From NCBI RefSeq assembly GCF_012034245.1, contig NZ_JAATEO010000025.1, positions 1 through 64,000 on the forward strand: a stretch of 64,000 nt of DNA, written 5' to 3'. The stretch is from Micromonospora thermarum. Lineage in GTDB: Bacteria; Actinomycetota; Actinomycetes; Mycobacteriales; Micromonosporaceae. Below, piece by piece: positions 31,619-39,595 of this stretch; position 1 is the stretch's first letter, and every line of letters begins with the position of its first letter. The notes under the pieces are model-generated. The model was given only the letters and a program-made list of their open reading frames with translations, did not search any database and had not been told where the DNA came from. The position numbers and the translations under genes were made by a program.

Positions 31619-32026
31619 TCACCGGTCCGGCGGGCGCGGGATCGGCTGGGTCATGCCGTCAAAGTCGCGGGGAAGCTGGGCCACCATCGCGCGGAACTCG
31701 TCGACCGTCACGGCCTCGCGCAGGGTGGCGAAGACGGCCGCCGTGCCGATCCGGGCGGTCTCGTCGTCCACCCCGGCCCGCTCCCCCACCCGGCGCAGGA
31801 ACTCCACCGGGCCGATGGCCGGCGGCCGGCCGTCGGCGGGGGCCGTGCCCGGCTCGGCGAGGTAGTCGCCCGCGTCGTCCGGCAGGTGCCCCGCCAGGTC
31901 GGCGGCCTCCCCGCCGGTCATGCGTTCCACCATGGTCTGCAGCACCGCGCGGGCGACGGTGGCGGCCTGGTCGGTGGGTAGGCCGCCGCGGCGGGACACC
32001 GCGTCGACGAACAGGGGAAACCGCAC
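31619..32026 (-). CDS. DUF2267 domain protein
   Basis: The 135-residue protein shows the DUF2267 duplicated helical pattern: FVDAVSRRGGLPTDQAATVARAVLQTMVERMTGGEAADLAGHLP, then PVEFLRRVGERAGVDDETARIGTAAVFATLREAVTVDEFRAMVAQLPRDF. Function is unknown; members often accompany stress-related genes. There are no membrane segments. It is monocistronic. The ATG at 32026 begins directly at the domain. Confidence 0.9.
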   Translation of the reverse strand: MRFPLFVDAVSRRGGLPTDQAATVARAVLQTMVERMTGGEAADLAGHLPDDAGDYLAEPGTAPADGRPPAIGPVEFLRRVGERAGVDDETARIGTAAVFATLREAVTVDEFRAMVAQLPRDFDGMTQPIPRPPDR

Positions 32027-32154
32027 GGCGCGCGCTTACCCGCCGCGCGACCGCGCAAACGGACCGGCGCCGCGTCAGCTCCGGCGCCCGTGACCGGACC
32101 GGCCGCGCCGAGCCCCCGCGCTTGTGGCTGCGGCGGTGCCGGCTCGGGCGGCCC

Positions 32155-33537
32155 TCACGGATCGGCCAGGACGTCGAGCAGGAGGGCGGCGGTCCAGCCG
32201 AACGCCGGCGAGCCGAGGCCGGCGCCGGTGTCCGGGTGGAAGTACTCGTGGCAGCCCGACCGCGCCACCAACCCGATCATCGACCGGCGCAGCCCGGCGG
32301 CCAGGTCGGGCCGTCCGTGCGCGCGCAGCCCCCGGTGCAGCAGCCAGGCGAGGTTCAGCCAGCTCGGGCCACGCCAGTACCGCAGCGGCTCGAAGTCCGG
32401 TGCGGTGCGGTCGTGGCTGGGCAGCGGCCGTTCCATGCGGGGCGCGAGCCCGAACCGGGCCGAGCACGCCTCGGCGATGACGCTCGCCGCCGTCCGGGCC
32501 GGCAGGTCGGGCAGGCCCAGCGGCATCAGGCCGAGGGCCGTCCGCGCCGGGACCAGTCGGCCGGTGCGGAGGTCACGAGGGTGGAAGAGGCCGGTGGTCG
32601 GGTCGTACAGCCGGCGGACGAGGGCCTCGGTGATCGCGGCCGCGCGGTCCCGGTGGGGGCCGGGGTCGGCGCCGACGACCGCCGCGATCCGCGCCAGGGC
32701 CTGCTCCGCGCCGCCCATCGCCGCGTTGAGCAGCGGACACTCCACCAGGAACGGGTGCCGGTCGGCGAGGTCGTCGTCGCGGTACCGCAGCGCCCGGTAG
32801 GACGCGACGATCGCGACGTAGCGCGCGTAGTCCAGGTCCGTGGGGCGGTGCGCGGCGTCGGCGTGCACGGTGTCGTGCCGGCGGTATGCGCGCATGACGG
32901 CCGCGTCGGCGCGTACCGCCGCCATCGGGGCGTCCCAGGCGGGACTGTTGTCCAGACCGGACTCCCACGGGTGCACGATGCAGGCCAGGTCACCGCCGCC
33001 GACGTCCCGGCACGTGGCGAGGTACCGCTGCTGCGCCACCAGCCGTGGGTACAGCCGGGCCAGCGCCGCCCGCGCCGCCTCCGACCGGTCCCGCCGGTAC
33101 GCGAGCCAGGCGGCCAGCGCGTGCACCGGCGGTTGGATCAGACCGGAGGTGGCGGCGGCCGGCGCGCCCTCGGCGAGCGCCGAGGCCCAGAACTCCGGCC
33201 CGGGGAAGTACGCCCCGACGCGCAGGGACGGGTTGAACACGATGTGCGGCACCCGGCCGTCGGCCCACTGGGCCCGGAACAGGCTGGCCAGCTCCCGCCA
33301 GGCGCGGGCGGGACGGACGTGGGCCCAGCCGATCGCGATGAACGCCGAGTCCCAACTCCATTGGTGCGGGTAGAGGGTGCGCGACGGCACGGTGTGGTCG
33401 TGCTCCCAGTTGCCGTCGAGTGTGGCCACGGCGAGCGCCCGGAGGCCGGCCGGGTCGGCGGCGACCGGTCCCGCCGGCGCGTCGTCCCGCACCGCGCCGG
33501 GCCCCGGGGCCACGCCGCCCGGCGTGCCGGCGCTCAC
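32155..33537 (-). CDS. MGH1-like glycoside hydrolase, (alpha/alpha)6 barrel
   Basis: The 460-residue protein resembles GH63-type mannosyl/glucosylglycerate hydrolases and trehalase-like barrels: LYPHQWSWDSAFIAIGWAHV, NPSLRVGAYFPGPEFWASALA, CIVHPWESGLDNSPAWDAPM (acid/base region), RYWRGPSWLNLAWLLHRGL and GCHEYFHPDTGAGLGSPAFGWTAALLLD. No signal peptide is seen, so it acts on an imported oligosaccharide. The start GTG overlaps the stop of the upstream isomerase gene by four bases. It is the last gene of a three-gene operon facing a sugar ABC importer. Confidence 0.88.
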   Translation of the reverse strand: MSAGTPGGVAPGPGAVRDDAPAGPVAADPAGLRALAVATLDGNWEHDHTVPSRTLYPHQWSWDSAFIAIGWAHVRPARAWRELASLFRAQWADGRVPHIVFNPSLRVGAYFPGPEFWASALAEGAPAAATSGLIQPPVHALAAWLAYRRDRSEAARAALARLYPRLVAQQRYLATCRDVGGGDLACIVHPWESGLDNSPAWDAPMAAVRADAAVMRAYRRHDTVHADAAHRPTDLDYARYVAIVASYRALRYRDDDLADRHPFLVECPLLNAAMGGAEQALARIAAVVGADPGPHRDRAAAITEALVRRLYDPTTGLFHPRDLRTGRLVPARTALGLMPLGLPDLPARTAASVIAEACSARFGLAPRMERPLPSHDRTAPDFEPLRYWRGPSWLNLAWLLHRGLRAHGRPDLAAGLRRSMIGLVARSGCHEYFHPDTGAGLGSPAFGWTAALLLDVLADP

Positions 33538-34352
33538 GCCGCCGCCCGCTTCGGCTCGGCGAGCCGCAGCACGGTCGCGGCCTGTTGCAGCGCGCGGACC
33601 GGGTCGCCGCGCAGCCGGCACTCCAGCGCCAGCCAGCCGGGGTAGCCGATGTCGAGCAGGGTCCGCACCAGCGCCCGCCAGTCCAGGTGGCCGGCGCCGG
33701 GCTGGAACCGGTTGGAGTCGCTGACCTGCACGTGCCCGAGGTACGGCGCGGCGGCGCGCAGCGCCGCGTGGACGTCGTCCTCCTCGATGTTCATGTGGAA
33801 GGTGTCGGCGACCACGCGTACCGAGGGCAGCCCGACGGCCGCGCAGAGGGCGACGGCCTCGTCGAGCCGGTTGACCATGTGGTCCTCGTACCGGTTGAGC
33901 GGCTCAAGGAAGAGGGTGACCCCCTCGGCCCGGGCGTGCTCGCCCAGCTCGCCCAGGGCGTCGAGGAGCACCTGCCGGTCGCCGGCCGGGGACCGGGGCG
34001 GCTCGAACGGCGGCAGCCGGCGGGAGAACATCCCCCACGCGGCCGGCGTCATCGCCCCGACACCGCCGAGCTCCGCGATGACCGACAGCTGCGAGCGGAG
34101 GTTGCGGACGGCGTCGCGGGACCGCGCGGGGTCGAAGTCGCCGATGAAGTGGTCCATCTCCACACACACGGTGGGCATGACCACGCCGGCCGCGCGGGCC
34201 CGGCGCAGCTCGGGCAGCCGGCGTACGAAGGCGAGGTCGCCGCGCCCGCGCAGCTCGATGCCGTGGTAGCCGAGTGCGGTCGCGAGCGCGTACTTGCGGA
34301 TGAGGTCATCGCCCGGCAGGAGCTGCTCCTGACAGGCCAGTGGGATCGCCAT
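33534..34352 (-). CDS. Sugar phosphate isomerase/epimerase family protein (TIM barrel)
   Basis: The 272-residue protein has the AP-endonuclease-2/xylose isomerase-like TIM-barrel fold: GYHGIELRGRGDL, VTLFLEPLNRYEDHMVNRLDEAV (metal-binding Glu), VADTFHMNIEEDD (metal-binding Asp/His), HVQVSDSNRFQPGAGHLDW and WLALECRL. Such enzymes isomerise, epimerise or dehydrate sugars and inositol derivatives. It lies two bases after the MDR dehydrogenase gene and is coupled to the glycosidase gene, so one pathway is likely. The substrate is unknown. Confidence 0.92.
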   Translation of the reverse strand: MAIPLACQEQLLPGDDLIRKYALATALGYHGIELRGRGDLAFVRRLPELRRARAAGVVMPTVCVEMDHFIGDFDPARSRDAVRNLRSQLSVIAELGGVGAMTPAAWGMFSRRLPPFEPPRSPAGDRQVLLDALGELGEHARAEGVTLFLEPLNRYEDHMVNRLDEAVALCAAVGLPSVRVVADTFHMNIEEDDVHAALRAAAPYLGHVQVSDSNRFQPGAGHLDWRALVRTLLDIGYPGWLALECRLRGDPVRALQQAATVLRLAEPKRAAA

Positions 34353-34354
34353 GG

Positions 34355-35392
34355 TCAGAACCTCAGAACTACTTGGAGGACGTCACCGTCACCGCGGTCG
34401 AGCAGCGCGAGCGCGTCGGCCACCGCGCTCGCGTCGACGACGTGGCTCACCAGCGGCAGCGGATCGACGCTGCCCTCGGCCACCAGGTCCATGAACGTCT
34501 GGGTGACGCGCGCACCGGTCCACCGGCCGGCCATGCCGGGCGCCGGGGTCGGCCCGGAGACCTGGGCCGCCACCAGCTGGATGCGGTTGTGGTGGAACTC
34601 CTCCCCCAGGCCGAGCGCGTCGGCCTGCCCCTGGTAGAAGCCGGCGGCCACGACGCGGCCGGCGTGGGTGGTGGCGCGGATGGCCTCGTGCAGCGCCGGG
34701 TACGCCCCGGACAGCTCCAGGCAGACGTCCGCGCCGCGGCCGTCGGTGGCCTTGCGGAGAACCGCCGCGGCCGATTCGGTCGTCGCGTCGACGGCCAGTC
34801 GGGCGCCGAGGCGGGTGGCGTGCGCGAGTCGGGCGGGCACCTGGTCGACGGCCACCACCCGCGCGCCGGAGAGCACCGCGAGCCGGGTGGCGAGCAGACC
34901 GATGACGCCCTGCCCGAAGACCCCCACCCAGTCGCCGAGGTGCAGGTCGCCGGCGAGCACCGCGGTCAGGGCGATCGCGCCGGGGCGGGCGAAGACCGCG
35001 GCCAGCGGGTCGACGCCGGCGGGGAGCGGGTGCACCGCGTCGGCGGGCACGACCGCCTCGGCGCGGTGCCCCCAGATGCCCCAGACGACCTGCCCGCGCT
35101 GCCGCCCGACCACGTCGGGCGCCAGCTCGACGATCTCGCCGACCTCCTCGTAGCCGAAGCCCACGAGCGGGTACGGCACGGCGGCCTGCCGGGGGACGAA
35201 CATGCGCGTGACGTCGTCCCAGTCCTTGCTCAGGCGCGGATTGCTGCCACGGTAGAGGGTGAGCTCGGTGCCGGCGGAGATGCCGGAGTAACAGGTGCGG
35301 ACGCGCACCTGACCGGGACCGAGCGGATCCGGGGGGCAGGGCTGGAGGCTGATCTGTCGCGGCCCCGCCAGAGAGACAACCCAGTTGACCAT
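34355..35392 (-). CDS. Zinc-type MDR alcohol/sugar dehydrogenase
   Basis: The 345-residue medium-chain dehydrogenase/reductase has an N-terminal GroES-like domain (VRTCYSGISAGTELTLYRGSNPR, then PLVGFGYEEVGEIVELAPD) and an NAD(P) Rossmann domain (LGDWVGVFGQGVIGLLATRLAVLSGARVVAVD). The N-terminal CYSGISAGTE pattern belongs to the threonine-dehydrogenase-like subgroup seen in sugar and inositol clusters; most structural zinc cysteines are absent. First gene of the minus-strand operon; it diverges from the ABC importer across an A/T-rich promoter region. Confidence 0.92.
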   Translation of the reverse strand: MVNWVVSLAGPRQISLQPCPPDPLGPGQVRVRTCYSGISAGTELTLYRGSNPRLSKDWDDVTRMFVPRQAAVPYPLVGFGYEEVGEIVELAPDVVGRQRGQVVWGIWGHRAEAVVPADAVHPLPAGVDPLAAVFARPGAIALTAVLAGDLHLGDWVGVFGQGVIGLLATRLAVLSGARVVAVDQVPARLAHATRLGARLAVDATTESAAAVLRKATDGRGADVCLELSGAYPALHEAIRATTHAGRVVAAGFYQGQADALGLGEEFHHNRIQLVAAQVSGPTPAPGMAGRWTGARVTQTFMDLVAEGSVDPLPLVSHVVDASAVADALALLDRGDGDVLQVVLRF

Positions 35393-35428
35393 GAGTCACA
35401 TCCCGGTAGCACTGGGTTCCATCGTAGG

Positions 35429-35462
35429 CAAAATTTCGTTATATGTCTTGTCATTGATCAAT
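35429..35462. promoter_or_regulatory. A/T-rich divergent promoter with two palindromes
   Basis: Between the divergent sugar operons lie the near-palindrome CAAAATTTCG (35429-35438) and the perfect palindrome ATTGATCAAT (35453-35462), in the most A/T-rich stretch of this part of the window. Both are plausible operator sites for an unlinked GntR-, LacI- or ROK-type sugar repressor. Confidence 0.5.
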
Positions 35463-35508
35463 CGAAGGGGTTGAATCCGTCATGTACCCTTCGAGAGGAG
35501 TGCCACCG

Positions 35509-36903
35509 ATGCCAGCACCTCCGATGCGGACACTCGCCACCACCCTGATCATGGCACTCGCCGCGGCCAGCCTGCTGTCCTGCGGCGACGACGAGTCCGA
35601 GACCGACAGCAAGAAGATCACCGTGTGGAGCCTGGAGGACGTGGCTGCCCGGGTCACCGCCACCAAGGCGATCATCGCCGACTTCACCAAGCAGACCGGG
35701 ATCACCGTCGACCTGGTCACCGTCAACGAGGACCAGTTCCCCTCCCTGATCGCCTCCAGCGCCGCCGCCGGGGAACTCCCCGATGTGGTCGGTTCGGTGT
35801 CGCTGGCCGGCGTACGCACCCTCGCCGGCAACGAACTCCTGCACCCCTCGGCGAACGCGGAGGTCGTCGACGCGCTGGGCCGGCAGACGTTCTCGCCCCG
35901 AGCGATCGAACTGACCACCGAGGACGGTCGGCAGCTCGCCGTACCCAGCGACGGCTGGGGCCAGTTGCTCGTCTACCGCAAGGACCTCTTCGACGCCGCC
36001 GGCCTGCCGGCCCCCGACACGTACGAGAAGATCGCCGCCGCGGCGGCGAAGCTGAACACCGGCGGGGTCGCCGGCATCACCGCGGCGACCGCCCCCGGCG
36101 ACGTCTTCACCCAGCAGACGTTCGAGCACCTCGCGCTGGCCAACAACTGCCAGCTCACCGACGACTCCGGCGCGGTGAAGCTGAACACCCCCGAGTGCGT
36201 GGAGGCGTTCCGCTTCTACGGCGACCTGATGCGGAACCACTCGGTCAAGGGCGCGCAGGACGTGGACACCACCCGCGCCACCTACTTCGCCGGCAAGGCG
36301 GCCATGCTGGTCTGGTCGCCGTTCATCCTCGACGAGCTGGCCGGCCTGCGGAACGACGCCAAGCCCACCTGCCCGCAGTGCCAGGCCGATCCCACGTTCC
36401 TCGCGAAGAACAGCGGCTTCGTCACCGCCATCAAGGGCCCCAACGGCGCCGAGCCGGCCCAGTACGGCGAGATCAGCTCCTGGGCCGTGCTCGACGGCGC
36501 CGCCGCCGACTCGGCGAAGTCCTTCGTGGCGTACCTGCTGGACGACGCCTACCCGCGCTGGTTCGGGATGTCCCCGGAGGGACGCTTCCCGGTACGCAAG
36601 GGCACCGCGCAGGAGCCGGAGAAGTTCCTCACCGCCTGGAACACCAGCCAGGCCGGGGTCGACGCGAAGAAGCCGCTCGCCGAGGTCTACGGCGAGGAGG
36701 TGCTCGCCAACCTGCGCCGCAGCCCGGACACCTTCCAACGGTGGGGTCTCACCCAGGGCCAGGGCAAGCTGGTCGGCGCCATCCTCGGGGAGCTGCCGGT
36801 GCCGAAGGCGCTGGCCGACGTCGTCTCCGGGAAGTCCGACGCCGCCGCCGCGGCCGGACGGGCGCAGAAGGACGTGGAGGCGATCAAGGCGGGAGTCAAT
36901 TGA
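35509..36903 (+). CDS. Sugar ABC transporter substrate-binding lipoprotein
   Basis: The 464-residue protein is a family 1 (MalE-like) solute-binding lipoprotein: a signal ending at ASLLSC lipidates the cysteine, followed by KKITVWSLEDVAARV...FTKQTGITVDLVTVNEDQFPSLIASSAAAGELPDVVGS and GWGQLLVYRKDLFDAAGLPAPDTYEKIAAAAAKL. It captures a sugar outside the membrane. An upstream ATG at 35482 is in frame, but GAGGAG at 35495-35500 supports 35509. First gene of a three-gene importer operon; the permease start overlaps its stop. Confidence 0.95.
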   Translation: MPAPPMRTLATTLIMALAAASLLSCGDDESETDSKKITVWSLEDVAARVTATKAIIADFTKQTGITVDLVTVNEDQFPSLIASSAAAGELPDVVGSVSLAGVRTLAGNELLHPSANAEVVDALGRQTFSPRAIELTTEDGRQLAVPSDGWGQLLVYRKDLFDAAGLPAPDTYEKIAAAAAKLNTGGVAGITAATAPGDVFTQQTFEHLALANNCQLTDDSGAVKLNTPECVEAFRFYGDLMRNHSVKGAQDVDTTRATYFAGKAAMLVWSPFILDELAGLRNDAKPTCPQCQADPTFLAKNSGFVTAIKGPNGAEPAQYGEISSWAVLDGAAADSAKSFVAYLLDDAYPRWFGMSPEGRFPVRKGTAQEPEKFLTAWNTSQAGVDAKKPLAEVYGEEVLANLRRSPDTFQRWGLTQGQGKLVGAILGELPVPKALADVVSGKSDAAAAAGRAQKDVEAIKAGVN

Positions 36904-37862
36904 CCACCGCGACACCGGACACCGGCCGCTCCCCCACCCGGGAGCGGCCGGTCCCGGCCCGCCGCCGCGGGCCGGTCACGCTCCGGCAGCGCGAGTCCCG
37001 CGCCGGGCTCGCGCTGGTCGCGCCGACCCTGCTCGTCGTGGTCGCGGTGATCGGCATCCCGATCGTGTGGACGGTGGTCCTGGCCTTCCAGCGGGTACGT
37101 CTGGCCACGCTGCGCCGCACCGGACTCTTCGGCGAGTTCACCCTCGCCAACGTCGAACGTGTGCTCAACACCCCCGGGTTCGCCGACACGCTCTGGACCA
37201 CGCTGGTCTACAGCCTGGGCAGCACCGCCGGCTCGATCCTGCTCGGCCTCGTCGCGGCGCTGGTGGTCCGCCGGCCGTTCCGGGGCCGCACCCTGGTCCG
37301 CGCCTCGATGCTGCTGCCGTACGTGGCGCCGGTGGTCGCGGTCACCTTCGTCTGGCAGGTGATGCTCGACCCGCAGCTCGGCATCGTCAACAACTGGGGG
37401 CAGCGGTTCCTCGGCTGGGACACGCCGGTCCCGTTCCTGTCCCAGGAGTCGACCGCGCTGGCCACCGTCATCGCCTTCGAGGCGTGGCGGTACTTCCCCT
37501 TCGCGTTCCTGTTCCTGCTCGCCCGGCTCCAGGCGGTGCCCGGCGAGCTGGAGGAGGCGGCCCTCGTCGACGGTGCCACCCCGACCCAGCGGTTCCGGCA
37601 CATCCTGCTGCCGCAGCTGCTCCCGGTGATCGCCCTGCTGGGCGTGCTGCGCTTCATCATGACGTTCAACAAGTTCGACGACGTCTACCTGCTCACCGGG
37701 GGCGCGGCCGGCACCGAGGTGGTCAGCGTCCGCGTCTACGAGTTCCTGACCGCGCGCACCGACATCGGCGCCGCCGCGGCGCAGGCGGTGGTGCTGGCCG
37801 TCGTGCTCATCGTGTTCGTCGTCGTCTACCTGCGCTTCTTCGGCGGACGGAGGGCCGACTGA
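36900..37862 (+). CDS. Sugar ABC transporter permease (MalF type)
   Basis: The 320-residue inner-membrane permease has six predicted spans and the EAA loop (ELEEAALVDGATPTQRFRHILLPQLLPV) that contacts the ATPase. An Arg/Pro-rich cytosolic N-terminus of about 35 residues precedes the first span (LALVAPTLLVVVAVIGIPIV). The start is an unusual TTG at 36900 within TTGA, overlapping the SBP stop by four bases, with GGGAG just upstream; translation is therefore coupled. No ATP-binding gene is present in the operon. Confidence 0.93.
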   Translation: MTTATPDTGRSPTRERPVPARRRGPVTLRQRESRAGLALVAPTLLVVVAVIGIPIVWTVVLAFQRVRLATLRRTGLFGEFTLANVERVLNTPGFADTLWTTLVYSLGSTAGSILLGLVAALVVRRPFRGRTLVRASMLLPYVAPVVAVTFVWQVMLDPQLGIVNNWGQRFLGWDTPVPFLSQESTALATVIAFEAWRYFPFAFLFLLARLQAVPGELEEAALVDGATPTQRFRHILLPQLLPVIALLGVLRFIMTFNKFDDVYLLTGGAAGTEVVSVRVYEFLTARTDIGAAAAQAVVLAVVLIVFVVVYLRFFGGRRAD

Positions 37863-38728
37863 TGGACCGGGACCGGGTGGAGACGGTGAGCCTGCGCTGG
37901 CTGCGCCGGCTCGTGATCGCGGTGTTCCTGCTGGTCACCGTCTTCCCCTTCTACTACATGCTGGTACTCTCGGTACGCCCCATCGAGCGCCTTCTGCTCG
38001 ACCCCGGCTCCCTGGTGGTGGGCCTGGGCGAGCTGACCGTCACCACGTACGCGGAGGTCCTGAAGGCCACCGAGGACGGCGGCCAGGGCTTCCTCACGTT
38101 CATGCGCAACAGCGGCCTGGTCGCGGTCGCGGCGACCCTGCTCACCCTGCTGGTGTCGATCCCGGGCGCGTACGCCGTCTCCCGGCTGCGGTTCTTCGGC
38201 CGCCGGCAGGTCCACTTCCTGTTCCTGGCGGTCTACCTGTTCCCGTCGATCGTCATCGCCATCCCGCTGTTCGTGGTCTTCACCCGGGCCGGGCTGCGCG
38301 GCTCGCTGCTCGGGCTGATCCTGGTCTACATCTCGCAGACGCTGCCGGTCTCGGTCTACATGCTGAAGAACTACTTCGAGACCATTCCGGTCAGCCTGGA
38401 GGAGTCCGCCGCCATCGACGGGGCGGGACGGCTCGGCATCATCCGGCGGGTCAGCCTCCCTCTCGCCGCTCCGTCGATCATGGCGGTGGCGCTCTACGAC
38501 TTCATGATCGCCTGGAACGAGTTCCTCTTCGCCCTGCTCTTCCTCGTCGACAAGCCCAACCGGTGGACCGTGTCGCTCGGCCTCGCCCAGCTCACCGGCG
38601 GCGTGGAGGTCCCGAAAACGGTGCTGATGGCCGGCTCGGTCATCCTCACCCTGCCCATCGTGATCCTCTTCTTCGCCAGCGAACGGCTGCTCACCGAGGG
38701 CCTGACCAGCGGCGCCGAGAAGGGCTGA
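37862..38728 (+). CDS. Sugar ABC transporter permease (MalG type)
   Basis: The 288-residue second permease has six spans and its own EAA motif (VSLEESAAIDGAGRLGIIRRVSLPLAAPS). Its ATG overlaps the upstream stop by one base (TGATG). It pairs with the MalF-type subunit to form the channel. Since the operon ends here, the ATPase must come from elsewhere, as with the shared MsiK-type ATPase of streptomycetes (established for other CUT1 importers; inference here). A 75-base palindrome follows nine bases after the stop. Confidence 0.93.
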   Translation: MDRDRVETVSLRWLRRLVIAVFLLVTVFPFYYMLVLSVRPIERLLLDPGSLVVGLGELTVTTYAEVLKATEDGGQGFLTFMRNSGLVAVAATLLTLLVSIPGAYAVSRLRFFGRRQVHFLFLAVYLFPSIVIAIPLFVVFTRAGLRGSLLGLILVYISQTLPVSVYMLKNYFETIPVSLEESAAIDGAGRLGIIRRVSLPLAAPSIMAVALYDFMIAWNEFLFALLFLVDKPNRWTVSLGLAQLTGGVEVPKTVLMAGSVILTLPIVILFFASERLLTEGLTSGAEKG

Positions 38729-38736
38729 CCGCACTG

Positions 38737-38811
38737 CCGCGATCTTGCACTTCTGGCCCGGGCAAAAGCCGCAAGGACCCCAGAATGAGGGCCGAAAGTG
38801 CAAGATCGCGG
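38737..38811. repeat. 75-bp intergenic palindrome, family 2, copy B
   Basis: Perfect 16-base ends, CCGCGATCTTGCACTT at 38737-38752 and AAGTGCAAGATCGCGG at 38796-38811, with inner CTGGCCC/GGGCCGA blocks. It has the same total length and end motif as copy A at 14933-15007. Here it lies just after the importer operon and could also end its transcript. Confidence 0.88.
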
Positions 38812-38852
38812 AGGGTGGATCGGGTGGCGTGGGGAGCGGTTAACGTTGCCCC

Positions 38853-39458
38853 ATGGGGAAGCCGACGCGGTGGGTGACCGAGACCGGTCCGGAGCACTCG
38901 CAGTGGTACATCGACCGGTTCCGCCGACTCGCGGCCGAGGGCGTCGACCTGGCCGGGGAGGCCCGGCTGGTCGACACCCTGGTGCCACCCGGTTCCCGGA
39001 TCCTCGACGCCGGCTGCGGCACCGGCCGGGTGGGCGCCGCCCTGGCCGCCCGCGGCCACACCGTGATCGGCGTCGACGCCGACCCGGCCCTGATCGAGGC
39101 GGCCCGGGCCGACCACCCCGGACCCCGCTGGCTCGTCGCCGACCTGGCCGACCTCGACCTGGCCGCCGCCGGGGAACCGGAACCGTTCGACGCGGCCGTG
39201 GTGGCCGGCAACGTGATGGCCTTCGTCGCGCCGGGCACCGAAGCGGCGGTGCTCCGGCGGATCGCGGCGCACCTGCGACCGGACGGCGTGGTGGCGGTCG
39301 GCTTCGGCCTCGACCGGGGCTACCGGCTGGCCGACTTCGACGACGACGCGACCGCCGCCGGGTTGCGCCGCGAGCACCGCTTCGCCACCTGGGACCTGCG
39401 TCCCTGGCGGGAGGACAGCGACTTCGCGGTCACCATCCTCCGCCGCCCGGCCGACTGA
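38853..39458 (+). CDS. Class I SAM-dependent methyltransferase
   Basis: The 201-residue protein has motif I RILDAGCGTGRVGAALA, motif II VIGVDADPALI, motif IV DAAVVAGNVMAFVAPG and the LRPDGVVAVGFGL segment, typical of Methyltransf_25 enzymes. The C-terminus ends in FAVTILRRP, matching small actinobacterial members. No signal or extra domain. Substrate unknown. It is preceded by the 75-base palindrome and followed, on the other strand, by eccB. Confidence 0.9.
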   Translation: MGKPTRWVTETGPEHSQWYIDRFRRLAAEGVDLAGEARLVDTLVPPGSRILDAGCGTGRVGAALAARGHTVIGVDADPALIEAARADHPGPRWLVADLADLDLAAAGEPEPFDAAVVAGNVMAFVAPGTEAAVLRRIAAHLRPDGVVAVGFGLDRGYRLADFDDDATAAGLRREHRFATWDLRPWREDSDFAVTILRRPAD

Positions 39459-39595
39459 CGCGCCCAGTCGACACGACACCATCGTCGCCTCGGCGAGCGT
39501 CGACACCGCCGGCTCCGCGGAGCTGGACCGGCGCGCGGCCGGGCTCGAGGGCGCCGAGGTCGTCCACGATCTCCGCGTCCACCCCGAGCCGCCCG

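Noticed and set aside
39459..39595. Short plus-strand frame between the methyltransferase and eccB (ASVDTAGSAELDRRAAGLEG)
   Set aside because: It looks protein-like for about 40 residues but has no start, no family and overlaps the end of eccB; perhaps a tiny relic, not enough to annotate.
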